Part shown: in pieces, positions 56,109 to 64,000 of the stretch | How positions within the stretch are numbered: position 1 is the stretch's first letter | Layout of the letters: the number at the start of each line of letters is the position of its first letter | Assembly (NCBI RefSeq): GCF_001424485.1 | Contig: NZ_LMQC01000012.1 | Coordinates: 147,012 to 211,011, forward strand | Length of the DNA: 64,000 bases | Origin: Modestobacter sp. Leaf380 | GTDB lineage: Bacteria; Actinomycetota; Actinomycetes; Mycobacteriales; Geodermatophilaceae | Direction: 5' to 3' | Program-made: the position numbers and the translations under genes | Notes under the pieces: model-generated | Databases searched by the model: none | The model's input: only the letters and a program-made list of their open reading frames with translations | Told to the model about the DNA's origin: nothing

Positions 56109-56509
56109 CGATCAACCCGGTCGCGATGACCACCGGCTACGGCATCGGCGTCAACAGCGGCTACTACAACAACGGCGCCAGCAACAGCGTGCCGGCCACC
56201 GACATCAGCGGGATGCTCACCCAGGGCACCGGCGCGCTGGGCGGCGGCTCGGCGACCTCCGCGGTGCAGGCACCCACCAACGCCGACGGCAGCACCTTCG
56301 CCGACGTCCTCACCGCCTCGATCGGGCAGCTGCAGGGCCTGCAGAAGACCTCCGACACGATGGCCACCCAGGCCGCCACCGGCGACCTGCAGGACGTGCA
56401 CGACTACATGATCGCCGCCAGCGAGGCCCGCCTGTCCACCGAGGCCGTCGTCACGATCAAGAACAAGGCCGTCGAGGCCTTCAACGACATCATGCGGATG
56501 CCGGTCTGA
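56105..56509 (+). CDS. fliE: Flagellar hook-basal body complex protein FliE
   Basis: A 134-aa protein linking the MS ring to the rod. The conserved C-terminal part DLQDVHDYMIAASEARLSTE then IKNKAVEAFNDIMRMPV is intact. The Gly/Asn/Ser-rich N-terminus is longer than usual. It starts with GTG in a 4-bp overlap with flgC. Confidence 0.92.
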   Translation: MTINPVAMTTGYGIGVNSGYYNNGASNSVPATDISGMLTQGTGALGGGSATSAVQAPTNADGSTFADVLTASIGQLQGLQKTSDTMATQAATGDLQDVHDYMIAASEARLSTEAVVTIKNKAVEAFNDIMRMPV

Positions 56510-58089
56510 TGCCCGCCGCCCTCGCCGGTCCGCTGGACCGCGCCCGCGCCGCCCTGGCCACCATGACGGCGGCCCAGAAGGCCACCCTCGTGGGTCTCGT
56601 GCTCGTGCTGGTCCTGGGCGGCTTCTTCTTCGTGCGCTGGGTGACCGCCCCCACCTACGAGCCGCTGTTCACCAACCTGTCGGCCACCGACGCCTCGGCC
56701 ATCACCGACGAGCTCACCGCCGAGGGCGTGGACTACCAGCTCCAGGGCGCCGGCACGATCCTGGTCCCCAAGGACCGGGTCTACGCGCTGCGCCTGTCGG
56801 TCGCCGGCAAGGGCCTCACCCCGCAGGAGGGCAGCGACTCCGGCTACTCCCTGCTCGACGAGCAGGGCATCACCACCAGCGAGTTCGAGCAGCAGACCAC
56901 CTACCAGCGGGCCCTCGAGGGCGAGCTCAACAACACCCTCGAGGCGATGGACGGCGTCCGGACCGCCTCGGTGCACATCGCGATGCCCAAGGACGAGGTC
57001 TTCGTCACCGACGAGAGCCGCCCCACCGCCGCCGTGCTGCTGGCCCTCACCCCGGGCACCTCGCTGGCCGGTGAGCAGGTGCAGGCCGTGGTCAACCTGG
57101 TCTCCAGCTCCATCCAGGGCATGGACCCCGCCGACGTCACCGTCTCCGACACCACCGGCCGGGTCCTCTCCGCCGCCGGTGGTGGCGCCAGCACCGACAG
57201 CCAGGCCGACGCCACCGCGACGTTCCAGCAGACCCTGCAGGCCAACGCCCAGGCGATGCTGGACCGGGTGCTGGGCCCCAACAACTCCATGGTCACCGTC
57301 GCCGCGACGATGAACTTCGACCAGAGCAACAGCACCAGCACCACCTACAGCTACCCGGCCGAGATCCCGGCGCTGGCCGAGGCCTCGACGACCGAGCAGT
57401 ACACCGGCACCGGCGGCGCCGGCGCGGCCGGGGTGCTGGGCACCGACGGCACCGCCACCACCGCCGGCGGCGGAGACGGCTCGTACACCAAGGAGGACAC
57501 CACCTCCAACAACGCGGTGAACACCGAGGTGCGGACGACGATCGCGGCCCCCGGCCAGGTCGAGCGGCTCACCGTCGCCGTCGTCCTCAACAGCGCCGAC
57601 GGCGCCGCCACCATCGCCCCGGGCACCGTGCAGGACCTGGTCGGCAACGCCGTGTCCCTGGACCCGGCCCGCGGCGACGCCATCACGGTCGCCTCGGCCG
57701 CCTTCGACACCGGCGCCGCCGACGCCGCCACCGCCGACATCGCCGCCCAGCAGGCCGCGGAGGCCAGCGCCCAGATGTGGTCGCTGGTGAAGACCGGCGC
57801 CATCGTCGGCGGCCTGCTGCTGCTGGTCCTGCTGGTGTGGCTGAAGAACCGCAAGAAGAAGGACGAGTTCGACGAGGACTACGAGGCCCTGGAGCTCGAG
57901 GGCGCCGACGACCTGGACCCGCTCATGGTGTCCAGCACCCGCGACCAGGCCCTGGGCCTGCGCACGTCGGCGGCCATCGAGGCCCTGGAGCGGCAGCGGC
58001 TGCGCGGTGAGATCACCTCGATGATCGAGGCGCAGCCCGACGCCGTGGCCTCCACCCTCCGCGGCTGGTTGGCCGAGAGCCGCACATGA
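56509..58089 (+). CDS. fliF: Flagellar MS-ring protein FliF
   Basis: A 526-aa ring protein. The first membrane helix is at about 26-44 (LVGLVLVLVLGGFFF). Ring-building modules follow (LRLSVAGKGLTPQEGSDSGY, ELNNTLEAMDGVRTASVHIA). The second helix is at about 424-445 (GAIVGGLLLLVLLVWL). The cytoplasmic C-terminus that binds FliG ends DAVASTLRGWLAES. The Thr/Gly-rich periplasmic linker is at about 290-345. Confidence 0.95.
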   Translation: MPAALAGPLDRARAALATMTAAQKATLVGLVLVLVLGGFFFVRWVTAPTYEPLFTNLSATDASAITDELTAEGVDYQLQGAGTILVPKDRVYALRLSVAGKGLTPQEGSDSGYSLLDEQGITTSEFEQQTTYQRALEGELNNTLEAMDGVRTASVHIAMPKDEVFVTDESRPTAAVLLALTPGTSLAGEQVQAVVNLVSSSIQGMDPADVTVSDTTGRVLSAAGGGASTDSQADATATFQQTLQANAQAMLDRVLGPNNSMVTVAATMNFDQSNSTSTTYSYPAEIPALAEASTTEQYTGTGGAGAAGVLGTDGTATTAGGGDGSYTKEDTTSNNAVNTEVRTTIAAPGQVERLTVAVVLNSADGAATIAPGTVQDLVGNAVSLDPARGDAITVASAAFDTGAADAATADIAAQQAAEASAQMWSLVKTGAIVGGLLLLVLLVWLKNRKKKDEFDEDYEALELEGADDLDPLMVSSTRDQALGLRTSAAIEALERQRLRGEITSMIEAQPDAVASTLRGWLAESRT

Positions 58090-59168
58090 GCCTGACGAGC
58101 GTCGAGCAGATGGTCGGCCTGGGCCCCGGGAGCGAGCTGGACCGGGCGCCCGTCCGGCTCCCCCGCCGCGACATGTCCGGCCTGCGCAAGGCCGCGCTGT
58201 TCCTCGCCCAGATGTCCCGCGAGGAGGCCGGCGCGGTCATGGCGCAGCTGACCCCCGACGAGATCGACGCCCTGACCGGTGAGCTGATGCGGCTCAAGGA
58301 CGTGGCGCCGACCGACGTCGACGACGTCCTCTACGAGTTCCACGAGCGGATGGTCAACCCCACCCACCTCGGTGCCGGGGGGATGGACTTCGCCCGCGAC
58401 GCGCTGACCGCCGGCCTGGGCGACGCCGAGGCCGAGGCGGTGCTGGGCCGGCTGCAGGCCGTGTACGTCGACCCGCCGTTCACCTCGCTGCGCAACGCCG
58501 ACACCCGGCAGCTGCTCTCCTTCATGCGCGAGGAGCACCCGCAGATCATCGCCCTGGTCCTGGCCCACCTGCCGGCGACCCAGAGCGCGGAGCTGATGAG
58601 CCGCCTGGAGCCCCAGCGGCAGGCCGACGTCGCGCTGCGGATCGCCATGATGGACCGGACCTCCCCCGAGGTCGTCCGGCTCGTCGAGGACGAGATCAGC
58701 CGCCGGATGGGCTCCCTGCTGGCCTCCCCCGAGCTGTCCTCGGCCGGTGGCGTCGAGACCCTGGTCGAGATCATCAACCGGGCGTCCCGGCCGACCGAGA
58801 AGTCGATCCTGGAGTCGCTGTCGGCCAGCGACCCGGAGCTGGCCGAGAAGGTCCGCTCGCAGATGTTCGTCTTCGAGGACATCGTCATCGTCGACGACCG
58901 GTCCATGCAGCTGGTGCTGCGCGAGGTCTCCACGGCCGACCTGGCCGCGGCCCTCAAGGGCGTGCGGGACGACGTCCGCGACAAGGTCATGCGCAACCTG
59001 TCCGAGCGTGCGGCCCTGGACCTGGGCGACGAGATCGAGCTGCTCGGCCCGGTCCGCGCCGCGGCCGTCGGCGAGGCGCAGGCCCGCGTGGTCGCCGCCC
59101 TGCGGGCGATGGAGGAGTCCGGGCAGATCGTGATCGACCGGGGTGGCGACGATGACCTCATCGCCTGA
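58086..59168 (+). CDS. fliG: Flagellar motor switch protein FliG
   Basis: A 360-aa C-ring protein. It has the conserved EHPQ motif (FMREEHPQIIALVLAHLP) in the middle domain and the charged C-terminal torque helix region (MFVFEDIVIVDDRSMQLVLR, MRNLSERAALDLGDEIELLG). The N-terminal LRKAALFLAQMSREEAGAVM is typical. Overlaps fliF by 4 bp. Confidence 0.96.
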   Translation: MSLTSVEQMVGLGPGSELDRAPVRLPRRDMSGLRKAALFLAQMSREEAGAVMAQLTPDEIDALTGELMRLKDVAPTDVDDVLYEFHERMVNPTHLGAGGMDFARDALTAGLGDAEAEAVLGRLQAVYVDPPFTSLRNADTRQLLSFMREEHPQIIALVLAHLPATQSAELMSRLEPQRQADVALRIAMMDRTSPEVVRLVEDEISRRMGSLLASPELSSAGGVETLVEIINRASRPTEKSILESLSASDPELAEKVRSQMFVFEDIVIVDDRSMQLVLREVSTADLAAALKGVRDDVRDKVMRNLSERAALDLGDEIELLGPVRAAAVGEAQARVVAALRAMEESGQIVIDRGGDDDLIA

Positions 59169-60018
59169 GGGCGCGGTGCTGCGCGGGGAGTCGACCGCGC
59201 GGGCCGTCGCCTGGGACCGCACGGTCCGCCCCGGCCGTCCGGTCCGGGTCGTGCCGGACCCGGTGCAGCTCGACGAGCTCACCGCCGACGCGGCGACCGA
59301 CGCGCTGGGCCCGGTCCGCAGCGTGCTGCGCGGCGGGTCCGCCCGGGCCACCGCGTGGGCACCCGGGCCGACGGCCGAGCGGACCGTCGACCGCCGGGCA
59401 CCCGGGTCGACCGGCCGCCGGGCCGGGGACGCCCCCGCGCCCCGGCTCGAGGAGGTCTACGCCGCCGAGCTGGCCCGGCTGCGCCAGCAGGCCCGGGCCG
59501 AGGGCTGGGCCGCCGGGCACGCCGAGGGCCTGGCCACCGCCACGGACGTCGTCGACCGGGTGGAGGCAGAGGCCGCCCAGCGGCTGGCGCTCACCCAGCA
59601 GCGCTGGGAGGCCCGCACCGCCTCGGCCGTCGCCGCGCTCACCGCGGCCTGCGCGCAGGTCGACGCCACCCCGCCGCTGGGCGGGGAGACCTTCGACGGC
59701 CTGGTCCTGGGCGCCACCCTGACCCTGGTCGAGGAGGTCTTCGCCCGCGAGCTGCAGGTCGCCCGCCGCCCCGGCATCGACGCCCTGCGGCGCGCCCTGG
59801 CGCTGTCCCCGACCGACGGTCCGGTCGTCGTCCGGCTGAACCCGGCCGACCTCGAGCGCATCCCCGAGTCCGCCCTCGCCCAGGTCCCCGACCACGTGCG
59901 CGTGGTCGGCGACCCCGCGGTCGAGCCCGCCGGCGCGATCGCCGATGCCGGGGTCAGCCGGGTCGACGCCCAGCTCGGCCCGGCGCTGCAGCGGGTCCGC
60001 GAGGTGCTCGGCGCGTGA
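59152..60018 (+). CDS. fliH: Flagellar export regulator FliH
   Basis: A 288-aa protein. The first about 95 residues are variable. A long helix with the characteristic AELARLRQQARAEGWAAGHA pattern follows, then the V-type ATPase E-subunit-like domain (LTLVEEVFARELQVARRPGI, VVVRLNPADLERI). It regulates the FliI ATPase. An ATG at 59152 or a GTG at 59143, both inside the fliG end, can serve as start. Confidence 0.9.
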   Translation: MTSSPEGAVLRGESTARAVAWDRTVRPGRPVRVVPDPVQLDELTADAATDALGPVRSVLRGGSARATAWAPGPTAERTVDRRAPGSTGRRAGDAPAPRLEEVYAAELARLRQQARAEGWAAGHAEGLATATDVVDRVEAEAAQRLALTQQRWEARTASAVAALTAACAQVDATPPLGGETFDGLVLGATLTLVEEVFARELQVARRPGIDALRRALALSPTDGPVVVRLNPADLERIPESALAQVPDHVRVVGDPAVEPAGAIADAGVSRVDAQLGPALQRVREVLGA

Positions 60019-61334
60019 GCGTGCAGGACGTCCTGGACCGGGCACGAGCCGCCGGCCGCCCGCTGTGCACCGGCGCCGTCACCGGCGCCATGGGCCTGAC
60101 CATCACCGTCGAGGGCGTCACCTCCGCCGTCGGCGACATCGTCGAGATCGGCGGCGACGGCCCGTCCGGGGTGCGTCCGCTGCAGGCCGAGGTCGTCGCC
60201 CTGCACAAGGACCGGCTGACCTGCATGCCCCTGGGCGAGGTCGCCGGGGTCACCGTCGGCTCCCGGGTCCGCCCCACCGGCCGCCCGCTCCAGGTCCCGG
60301 TCGGCACCGCGCTGCTGGGCCGGGTCCTGGACGGGCTCGGCCGCCCGGTGGACGGCGGTCCCCCGCTGGCCGGCCGCGCCCGCTACGTCGACCTCGCCAC
60401 CCAGACCCCGCACGCGCTCACCCGCACCCGGGTCGACCAGCCGCTGTCCTTCGGCGTCCGGGCGCTGGACACCCTGGTCCCCGCCGGCCGCGGCCAGCGG
60501 CTGGGCATCTTCGCCGGGTCCGGCGTGGGCAAGTCCACGCTGCTGGCCCAGATCACCCGCGGCACCGACGCCGACGTCCGGGTCATCGGCCTGATCGGCG
60601 AGCGTGGCCGCGAGGTCCGGGAGTTCCTGGAGGAGAACCTGGGCGCCGAGGGGATGGCCAACACCGTCGTCGTCGTCGCCACCTCCGACGAGCCGCCGCT
60701 GGTCCGGCTGCGGGCGGCCTTCGTGGCCACCCGGATCGCCGAGGACTTCCGCGACCAGGGCCGCGACGTGCTGCTGCTGATGGACTCCATCACCCGCACC
60801 GCCATGGCCCAGCGCGAGGTCGGGCTGTCCGCCGGGGAGCCCCCGGCGACCCGCGGCTACCCGCCGAGCGTCTTCGCGATGATGCCGCGGCTGCTGGAGA
60901 AGGCCGGCACCGGGCAGGTCGGCTCCATCACCGGGCTGTACACGGTGCTGGTGGAGGGCGACGACCACAACGAGCCCATCGCCGACACCGCCCGCTCGAT
61001 CCTGGACGGGCACGTCGTCCTCACCCGGGCGATGGCCACCGCCGGGCACTTCCCGGCCATCGACGTGCTCGAGTCGATCTCCCGGGTCGCCTCCTCGGTG
61101 ACGGCACCGCACCGGATGGCCGACGCCCGCGAGGCCCGCCGGCTGCTCGGCGCGCTGCGCGACGTCAAGGAGCTGATCGAGATCGGCGCCTACCAGGCCG
61201 GCAGCGACCCGCTCGTCGACCGGGCCCGTGCGCTGGAGCCCCAGCTCACCGGGTTCCTCCGGCAGACCGTCGAGGACAGCACGCCCCCCGACGAGGCGTG
61301 GGCCCGCCTGCACGCCATCGTCGGGTCGGCGTGA
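60015..61334 (+). CDS. fliI: Flagellum-specific ATPase FliI
   Basis: A 439-aa type III export ATPase. Walker A is AGSGVGKST at 167-175 and Walker B is DVLLLMDSITR. TATSDEPP-like VVATSDEPPLVR and the DHNEPIADTARSILDGHVVL segment are diagnostic. It energises flagellar protein export. GTGA overlap with fliH. Confidence 0.96.
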   Translation: MSVQDVLDRARAAGRPLCTGAVTGAMGLTITVEGVTSAVGDIVEIGGDGPSGVRPLQAEVVALHKDRLTCMPLGEVAGVTVGSRVRPTGRPLQVPVGTALLGRVLDGLGRPVDGGPPLAGRARYVDLATQTPHALTRTRVDQPLSFGVRALDTLVPAGRGQRLGIFAGSGVGKSTLLAQITRGTDADVRVIGLIGERGREVREFLEENLGAEGMANTVVVVATSDEPPLVRLRAAFVATRIAEDFRDQGRDVLLLMDSITRTAMAQREVGLSAGEPPATRGYPPSVFAMMPRLLEKAGTGQVGSITGLYTVLVEGDDHNEPIADTARSILDGHVVLTRAMATAGHFPAIDVLESISRVASSVTAPHRMADAREARRLLGALRDVKELIEIGAYQAGSDPLVDRARALEPQLTGFLRQTVEDSTPPDEAWARLHAIVGSA

Positions 61335-61777
61335 AGCGGACCGCCTTCCGCCTGCAGCCGGTGCTCGAGCTCCGCCGCGCCCAGGAACGCACCGCCGGCC
61401 TGGCCGCCGCAGAGGCCGAGCGCCGCGCGCTGCGCAGCGCCGAGCACGCCGACGAGGTCGCCGCCGCGCTCGGCGGTGCCGGGCTGCCGTCGGGGCTCAC
61501 CGGCGCGGGTTTCCTCGCCGCGGTGGTCGGGGTGCGCGCCCTGGCTGCCGATGCAGGGGAGGCACGGGCGGCCGCGACCGCGACCGCCCAGCAGTCCGAC
61601 GCGGTGCGAGCCGCCTGGACCGCGGCCGCCCAGCGGACCGCGGCACTGGAACGACTGGCCGAGCGCCACCGGCTCAGTGCACTCCGGGCCGAGCTGGCCG
61701 CCGAGGAGCGGGCCGTCGACGACATCGTCACCGGCCGTCACACCCGCAGCAGGGAGGAGGACACGTGGACGGACTGA
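61331..61777 (+). CDS. fliJ: Flagellar export protein FliJ
   Basis: A 148-aa almost wholly alpha-helical coiled-coil protein (FRLQPVLELRRAQERTAGLA at the N-terminus). The position after fliI and the length match FliJ. It overlaps fliI by 4 bp and the following NlpC/SLT gene by 13 bp. Confidence 0.88.
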   Translation: MKRTAFRLQPVLELRRAQERTAGLAAAEAERRALRSAEHADEVAAALGGAGLPSGLTGAGFLAAVVGVRALAADAGEARAAATATAQQSDAVRAAWTAAAQRTAALERLAERHRLSALRAELAAEERAVDDIVTGRHTRSREEDTWTD

Positions 61778-62730
61778 CCACGGTCCAGGGCCGGATCGCC
61801 GAGATCCAGACCCGGGTCGCCGCGTTCGCCGGCAGCAACCCGGTGGCCGCGCGCGCCTGGATCGCCGCCGCGGCCCAGGCCGGGCTCGGCACCACGGCCA
61901 CCGCGTCCACGGCCGCCGCGACCCCCACCGCCGGCAACGCCGCGAGCGAGAGCGCCGTGGTCGACGCCGCGAAGAACTACCTCGGCGTCCCCTACGTGTG
62001 GGGCGGCACCGACCCGGCCAAGGGGCTGGACTGCTCCGGGTTCACCCAGCGCGTCTTCGCCGACCTCGGGATCAGCATCCCCCGCACCTCCAGCCAGCAG
62101 GCCACCGCCGGCACCGCGGTCGCCGGCCTCGCCGACGCCCGCCCCGGCGACCTGGTCTTCTTCGACAACAGCTCCTCCCGCTCCGGCATCGACCACGTCG
62201 GGCTCTACCTGGGCGGCGGCAAGATGATCGCCGCCCCGCAGGCCGGCGACGTGGTCAAGATCCAGGACGTCGGCAACCCCTCGGTGATCCGCCGGGTGCT
62301 GCCCAGCAACGGCGCGACCACCGCGGCGCCGGTCCCGGGCGCCGGCCTGTCCGGGGTGCCCTACAGCGACCTGTTCACCGCCGCGGGCGCCCGGCACGGC
62401 GTCTCCCCCGCCCTGCTCGCCGCGGTCGCCAAGACCGAGTCCGGCTTCGACTCCACCGCCACCAGCGGCGCCGGGGCGCAGGGGCTGATGCAGTTCATGC
62501 CGGCCACGGCCGCCGGCCTGGGCGTCAACGCGATGGACCCGGCCTCCGCCGTCGACGGTGCCGCCCGGTACCTCAGCCAGCTCACCGCCCAGTTCGGCTC
62601 GACCGACCTGGCGCTCGCCGCCTACAACGCCGGCCCGGGGACGGTCTCCCGGTTCGGGGGCATCCCGCCCTACCCGGAGACGCAGTCCTACGTCCGCAAG
62701 GTCACCGCGGCCGCGGCGGCGTACGCGTGA
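61765..62730 (+). CDS. Bifunctional NlpC/P60 endopeptidase and SLT lytic transglycosylase in the flagellar operon
   Basis: A 321-aa peptidoglycan hydrolase. Residues 60-180 form an NlpC/P60 domain with Cys90 (LDCSGF) and His144 (IDHVGLYLG). Residues 200-315 form a soluble lytic transglycosylase domain with Glu225 (AKTESGFDS), QGLMQFMPATA and LALAAYNAGPGTV. There is no signal peptide, although its target is outside the membrane. Its place between fliJ and fliK, with overlaps on both sides, suggests export by the flagellar apparatus to open the wall for the rod, as FlgJ does in proteobacteria. GTG start with AGGAGG upstream. Confidence 0.88.
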   Translation: MDGLTTVQGRIAEIQTRVAAFAGSNPVAARAWIAAAAQAGLGTTATASTAAATPTAGNAASESAVVDAAKNYLGVPYVWGGTDPAKGLDCSGFTQRVFADLGISIPRTSSQQATAGTAVAGLADARPGDLVFFDNSSSRSGIDHVGLYLGGGKMIAAPQAGDVVKIQDVGNPSVIRRVLPSNGATTAAPVPGAGLSGVPYSDLFTAAGARHGVSPALLAAVAKTESGFDSTATSGAGAQGLMQFMPATAAGLGVNAMDPASAVDGAARYLSQLTAQFGSTDLALAAYNAGPGTVSRFGGIPPYPETQSYVRKVTAAAAAYA

Positions 62731-64000
62731 CGCTGTCCGTGGGCGCACCGTCCACCCCCGCACCCTCCGCCCGTCCCACGTCACCGTCCTCGACCGCCGG
62801 GTCCGCCGACCGCTTCGCCGGCCTGCTGCGCGGCGAGGTCGCCGACCGGGCACCCTCCGGGCGGGGCGCCCCGACGACGACCGCCGGGACGGAGCCGGCC
62901 GAGGAGACCGCCGACGCCGTCCTCGCCCCCGGCGACGACGACGCCCGCACCGAGGACGGCTCCACCGCACCCGCGGCCCCGAGCCTGGTCCCGGCCTGGC
63001 TGGCGCTGGCGCTGGCGGCCCAGGCACCGACGGCGCAGACACCCACGGCGCAGACACCCACGGCGCAGGCACCGACGGGACCCGTCGCCGGCGACCCGGC
63101 CGCGGTCCCCGCACCTGTCGCCGGCGTGCTCGGCACGGCCGTCCCCGCCTCCGTCCCCGCCTCTGTCCCCGCCGTCCCCGCCTCCGGTGCTCCCGGCGCT
63201 GCCCCGGCCGGTCCGGCCCCCGCCGGGGTCGGCGCGATGGGGACGCTGCCCGACCAGGCCTCCCCCGTCGCCGTCGCCCGGACCGCGCACCTGCCCGGCA
63301 CCCGGCCCGAGGGGCCCGCGGGCACCCCCGCGGCCGATCCCCCGGGCACCGCCGTCGGCGGACCGGACCCGCTCTCCGGCCCGCTCGCGGCCGCGCTGCG
63401 CGCCGCGCTGGGCGCGGCCGGCGGCTCGGGCGCCACCACCACCCCGTCAGCCACCCCGCCCGTCACCCTGCCAGTCACCCCGGCAGCGACGGCGCCTGCC
63501 GAGCCGACCGCAGCACCCGCGACGCCGGCCCCCGGCGCCCTGCCCGCCGCCGTCACCGAGGGGGTCGCCGTCCCGGTCGCGGCCCCGACCACCGGGGAGC
63601 CCGTCGAGGGCACGACCGGCGGTCCCGGCACGGCCACCACGGACCCGGCCGGCACCGCGGCGCCGGCCGCCCCGACGTCCGGCGCCCAGACCGGCACCGG
63701 TGCCGGCACCGGACAGCAGCAGGACGGGGCACCCACCGGCACCGGGACCGCCCCGGCCCGGGCCTCCGCGCCCTCCGCTCCGGGCGACGGCGCCCCCGCC
63801 ACCGGCCTCCCGGTCGACACCGCGGTCGTCCGGGTCGCCGAGGGACCCGTGCGCGACGCGGCAGCGCCGCCGGCCGTCGCCGACGTCACCCCGGCCGGCG
63901 ACGAGCAGACCGTCACCGGCCCGGCGCCCGCGCCGACCGTCACCGCCGGTGCAACCGCCGGCGCGACCCCGGCGGCACCCGCTGCCGCCCCCGCACCCCC
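62727..64000 (+). CDS. fliK: Flagellar hook-length control protein FliK (partial, runs off right edge)
   Basis: About 424 residues are visible from a GTG at 62727 that overlaps the previous stop. The sequence is extremely Pro/Ala/Thr/Gly-rich and disordered, as is the secreted ruler portion of FliK. It includes PTAQ-type repeats around 63030-63080. The conserved C-terminal export-switch domain is beyond the window. Assignment rests on position and composition. Confidence 0.75.
   Translation, partial: MTLSVGAPSTPAPSARPTSPSSTAGSADRFAGLLRGEVADRAPSGRGAPTTTAGTEPAEETADAVLAPGDDDARTEDGSTAPAAPSLVPAWLALALAAQAPTAQTPTAQTPTAQAPTGPVAGDPAAVPAPVAGVLGTAVPASVPASVPAVPASGAPGAAPAGPAPAGVGAMGTLPDQASPVAVARTAHLPGTRPEGPAGTPAADPPGTAVGGPDPLSGPLAAALRAALGAAGGSGATTTPSATPPVTLPVTPAATAPAEPTAAPATPAPGALPAAVTEGVAVPVAAPTTGEPVEGTTGGPGTATTDPAGTAAPAAPTSGAQTGTGAGTGQQQDGAPTGTGTAPARASAPSAPGDGAPATGLPVDTAVVRVAEGPVRDAAAPPAVADVTPAGDEQTVTGPAPAPTVTAGATAGATPAAPAAAPAP
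63029..63080 (+). repeat. Short tandem repeats in fliK (PTAQ codons)
   Basis: Three near-identical 15-bp units based on CCCACGGCGCAGACA encode Pro-Thr-Ala-Gln-(Thr/Ala). The repeat lies in the low-complexity ruler region. Confidence 0.7.

Overview
The window looks like chromosome from a very GC-rich, motile actinobacterium. GTG starts are frequent, coding density is high, many genes overlap by 4 bp (ATGA/GTGA), and several starts look leaderless. The mix of a complete-looking actinobacterial flagellar locus, the actinobacterial order ispH / xseA-xseB / DUF4245 / glpX / fumC, and a lipid-droplet-associated protein fits the family Geodermatophilaceae (Geodermatophilus, Blastococcus, Modestobacter, Klenkia). 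That placement is an inference from gene content; no rRNA is present. I found no tRNA, rRNA, CRISPR array, insertion sequence or prophage.

Layout. 1-2.4 kb: the edge of a HipA-like kinase gene, a DUF1990 gene, and a redox pair (molybdopterin oxidoreductase plus flavin reductase). 2.6-6.1 kb: the sdhCAB succinate dehydrogenase operon, closed by a strong terminator. 6.2-9.6 kb: a GABA aminotransferase, then a PTS-type dihydroxyacetone kinase operon dhaKLM with a readable promoter. 9.7-12 kb: a DUF808 membrane protein, a VOC protein, two small unknown genes and a decayed polysaccharide deacetylase. 12.1-18.4 kb: a catabolic-looking cluster (FAD-linked oxidase, two alpha/beta hydrolases, MFS transporter, GAF/PucR regulator) with a shared promoter-proximal motif. 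18.4-29.9 kb: housekeeping genes (ychF, a glycosyltransferase, Ada/AlkA fusion with ogt, rmuC, ispH, xseAB, glpX).

29.98-31.87 kb holds two paralogous Gln/Tyr-rich membrane proteins. Each is interrupted at the same place by a frame-shifting tandem duplication (100 bp and 79 bp). fumC follows. 33.5-40.5 kb is a surface-sugar cluster: a leftward operon of two methyltransferases, a GNAT/FemAB-like protein and a FAD protein, and a rightward operon of a sugar ketoisomerase, a DegT aminotransferase and a glycosyltransferase that runs into citrate synthase.

42-64 kb is dominated by cell-wall and flagellar genes. Leftward: flgN-flgK-flgL, csrA, and then four genes of unknown or regulatory character, including a divergent sigma-70-like protein. 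Rightward: fliA, fliC, then fliD-fliS-(FliT-like), then flgB-flgC-fliE-fliF-fliG-fliH-fliI-fliJ-(NlpC/SLT hydrolase)-fliK, which leaves the window. Several sigma-28-like promoters (TCAA-type -35, GCCGATNA-type -10) mark these units and also appear before the unknown genes. This suggests that those genes belong to the flagellar regulon.

The most unusual signals are the duplicated, frame-shifted paralog pair and the sigma-like gene cluster embedded in the flagellar locus. The first could be an assembly artefact and is described with that caution.
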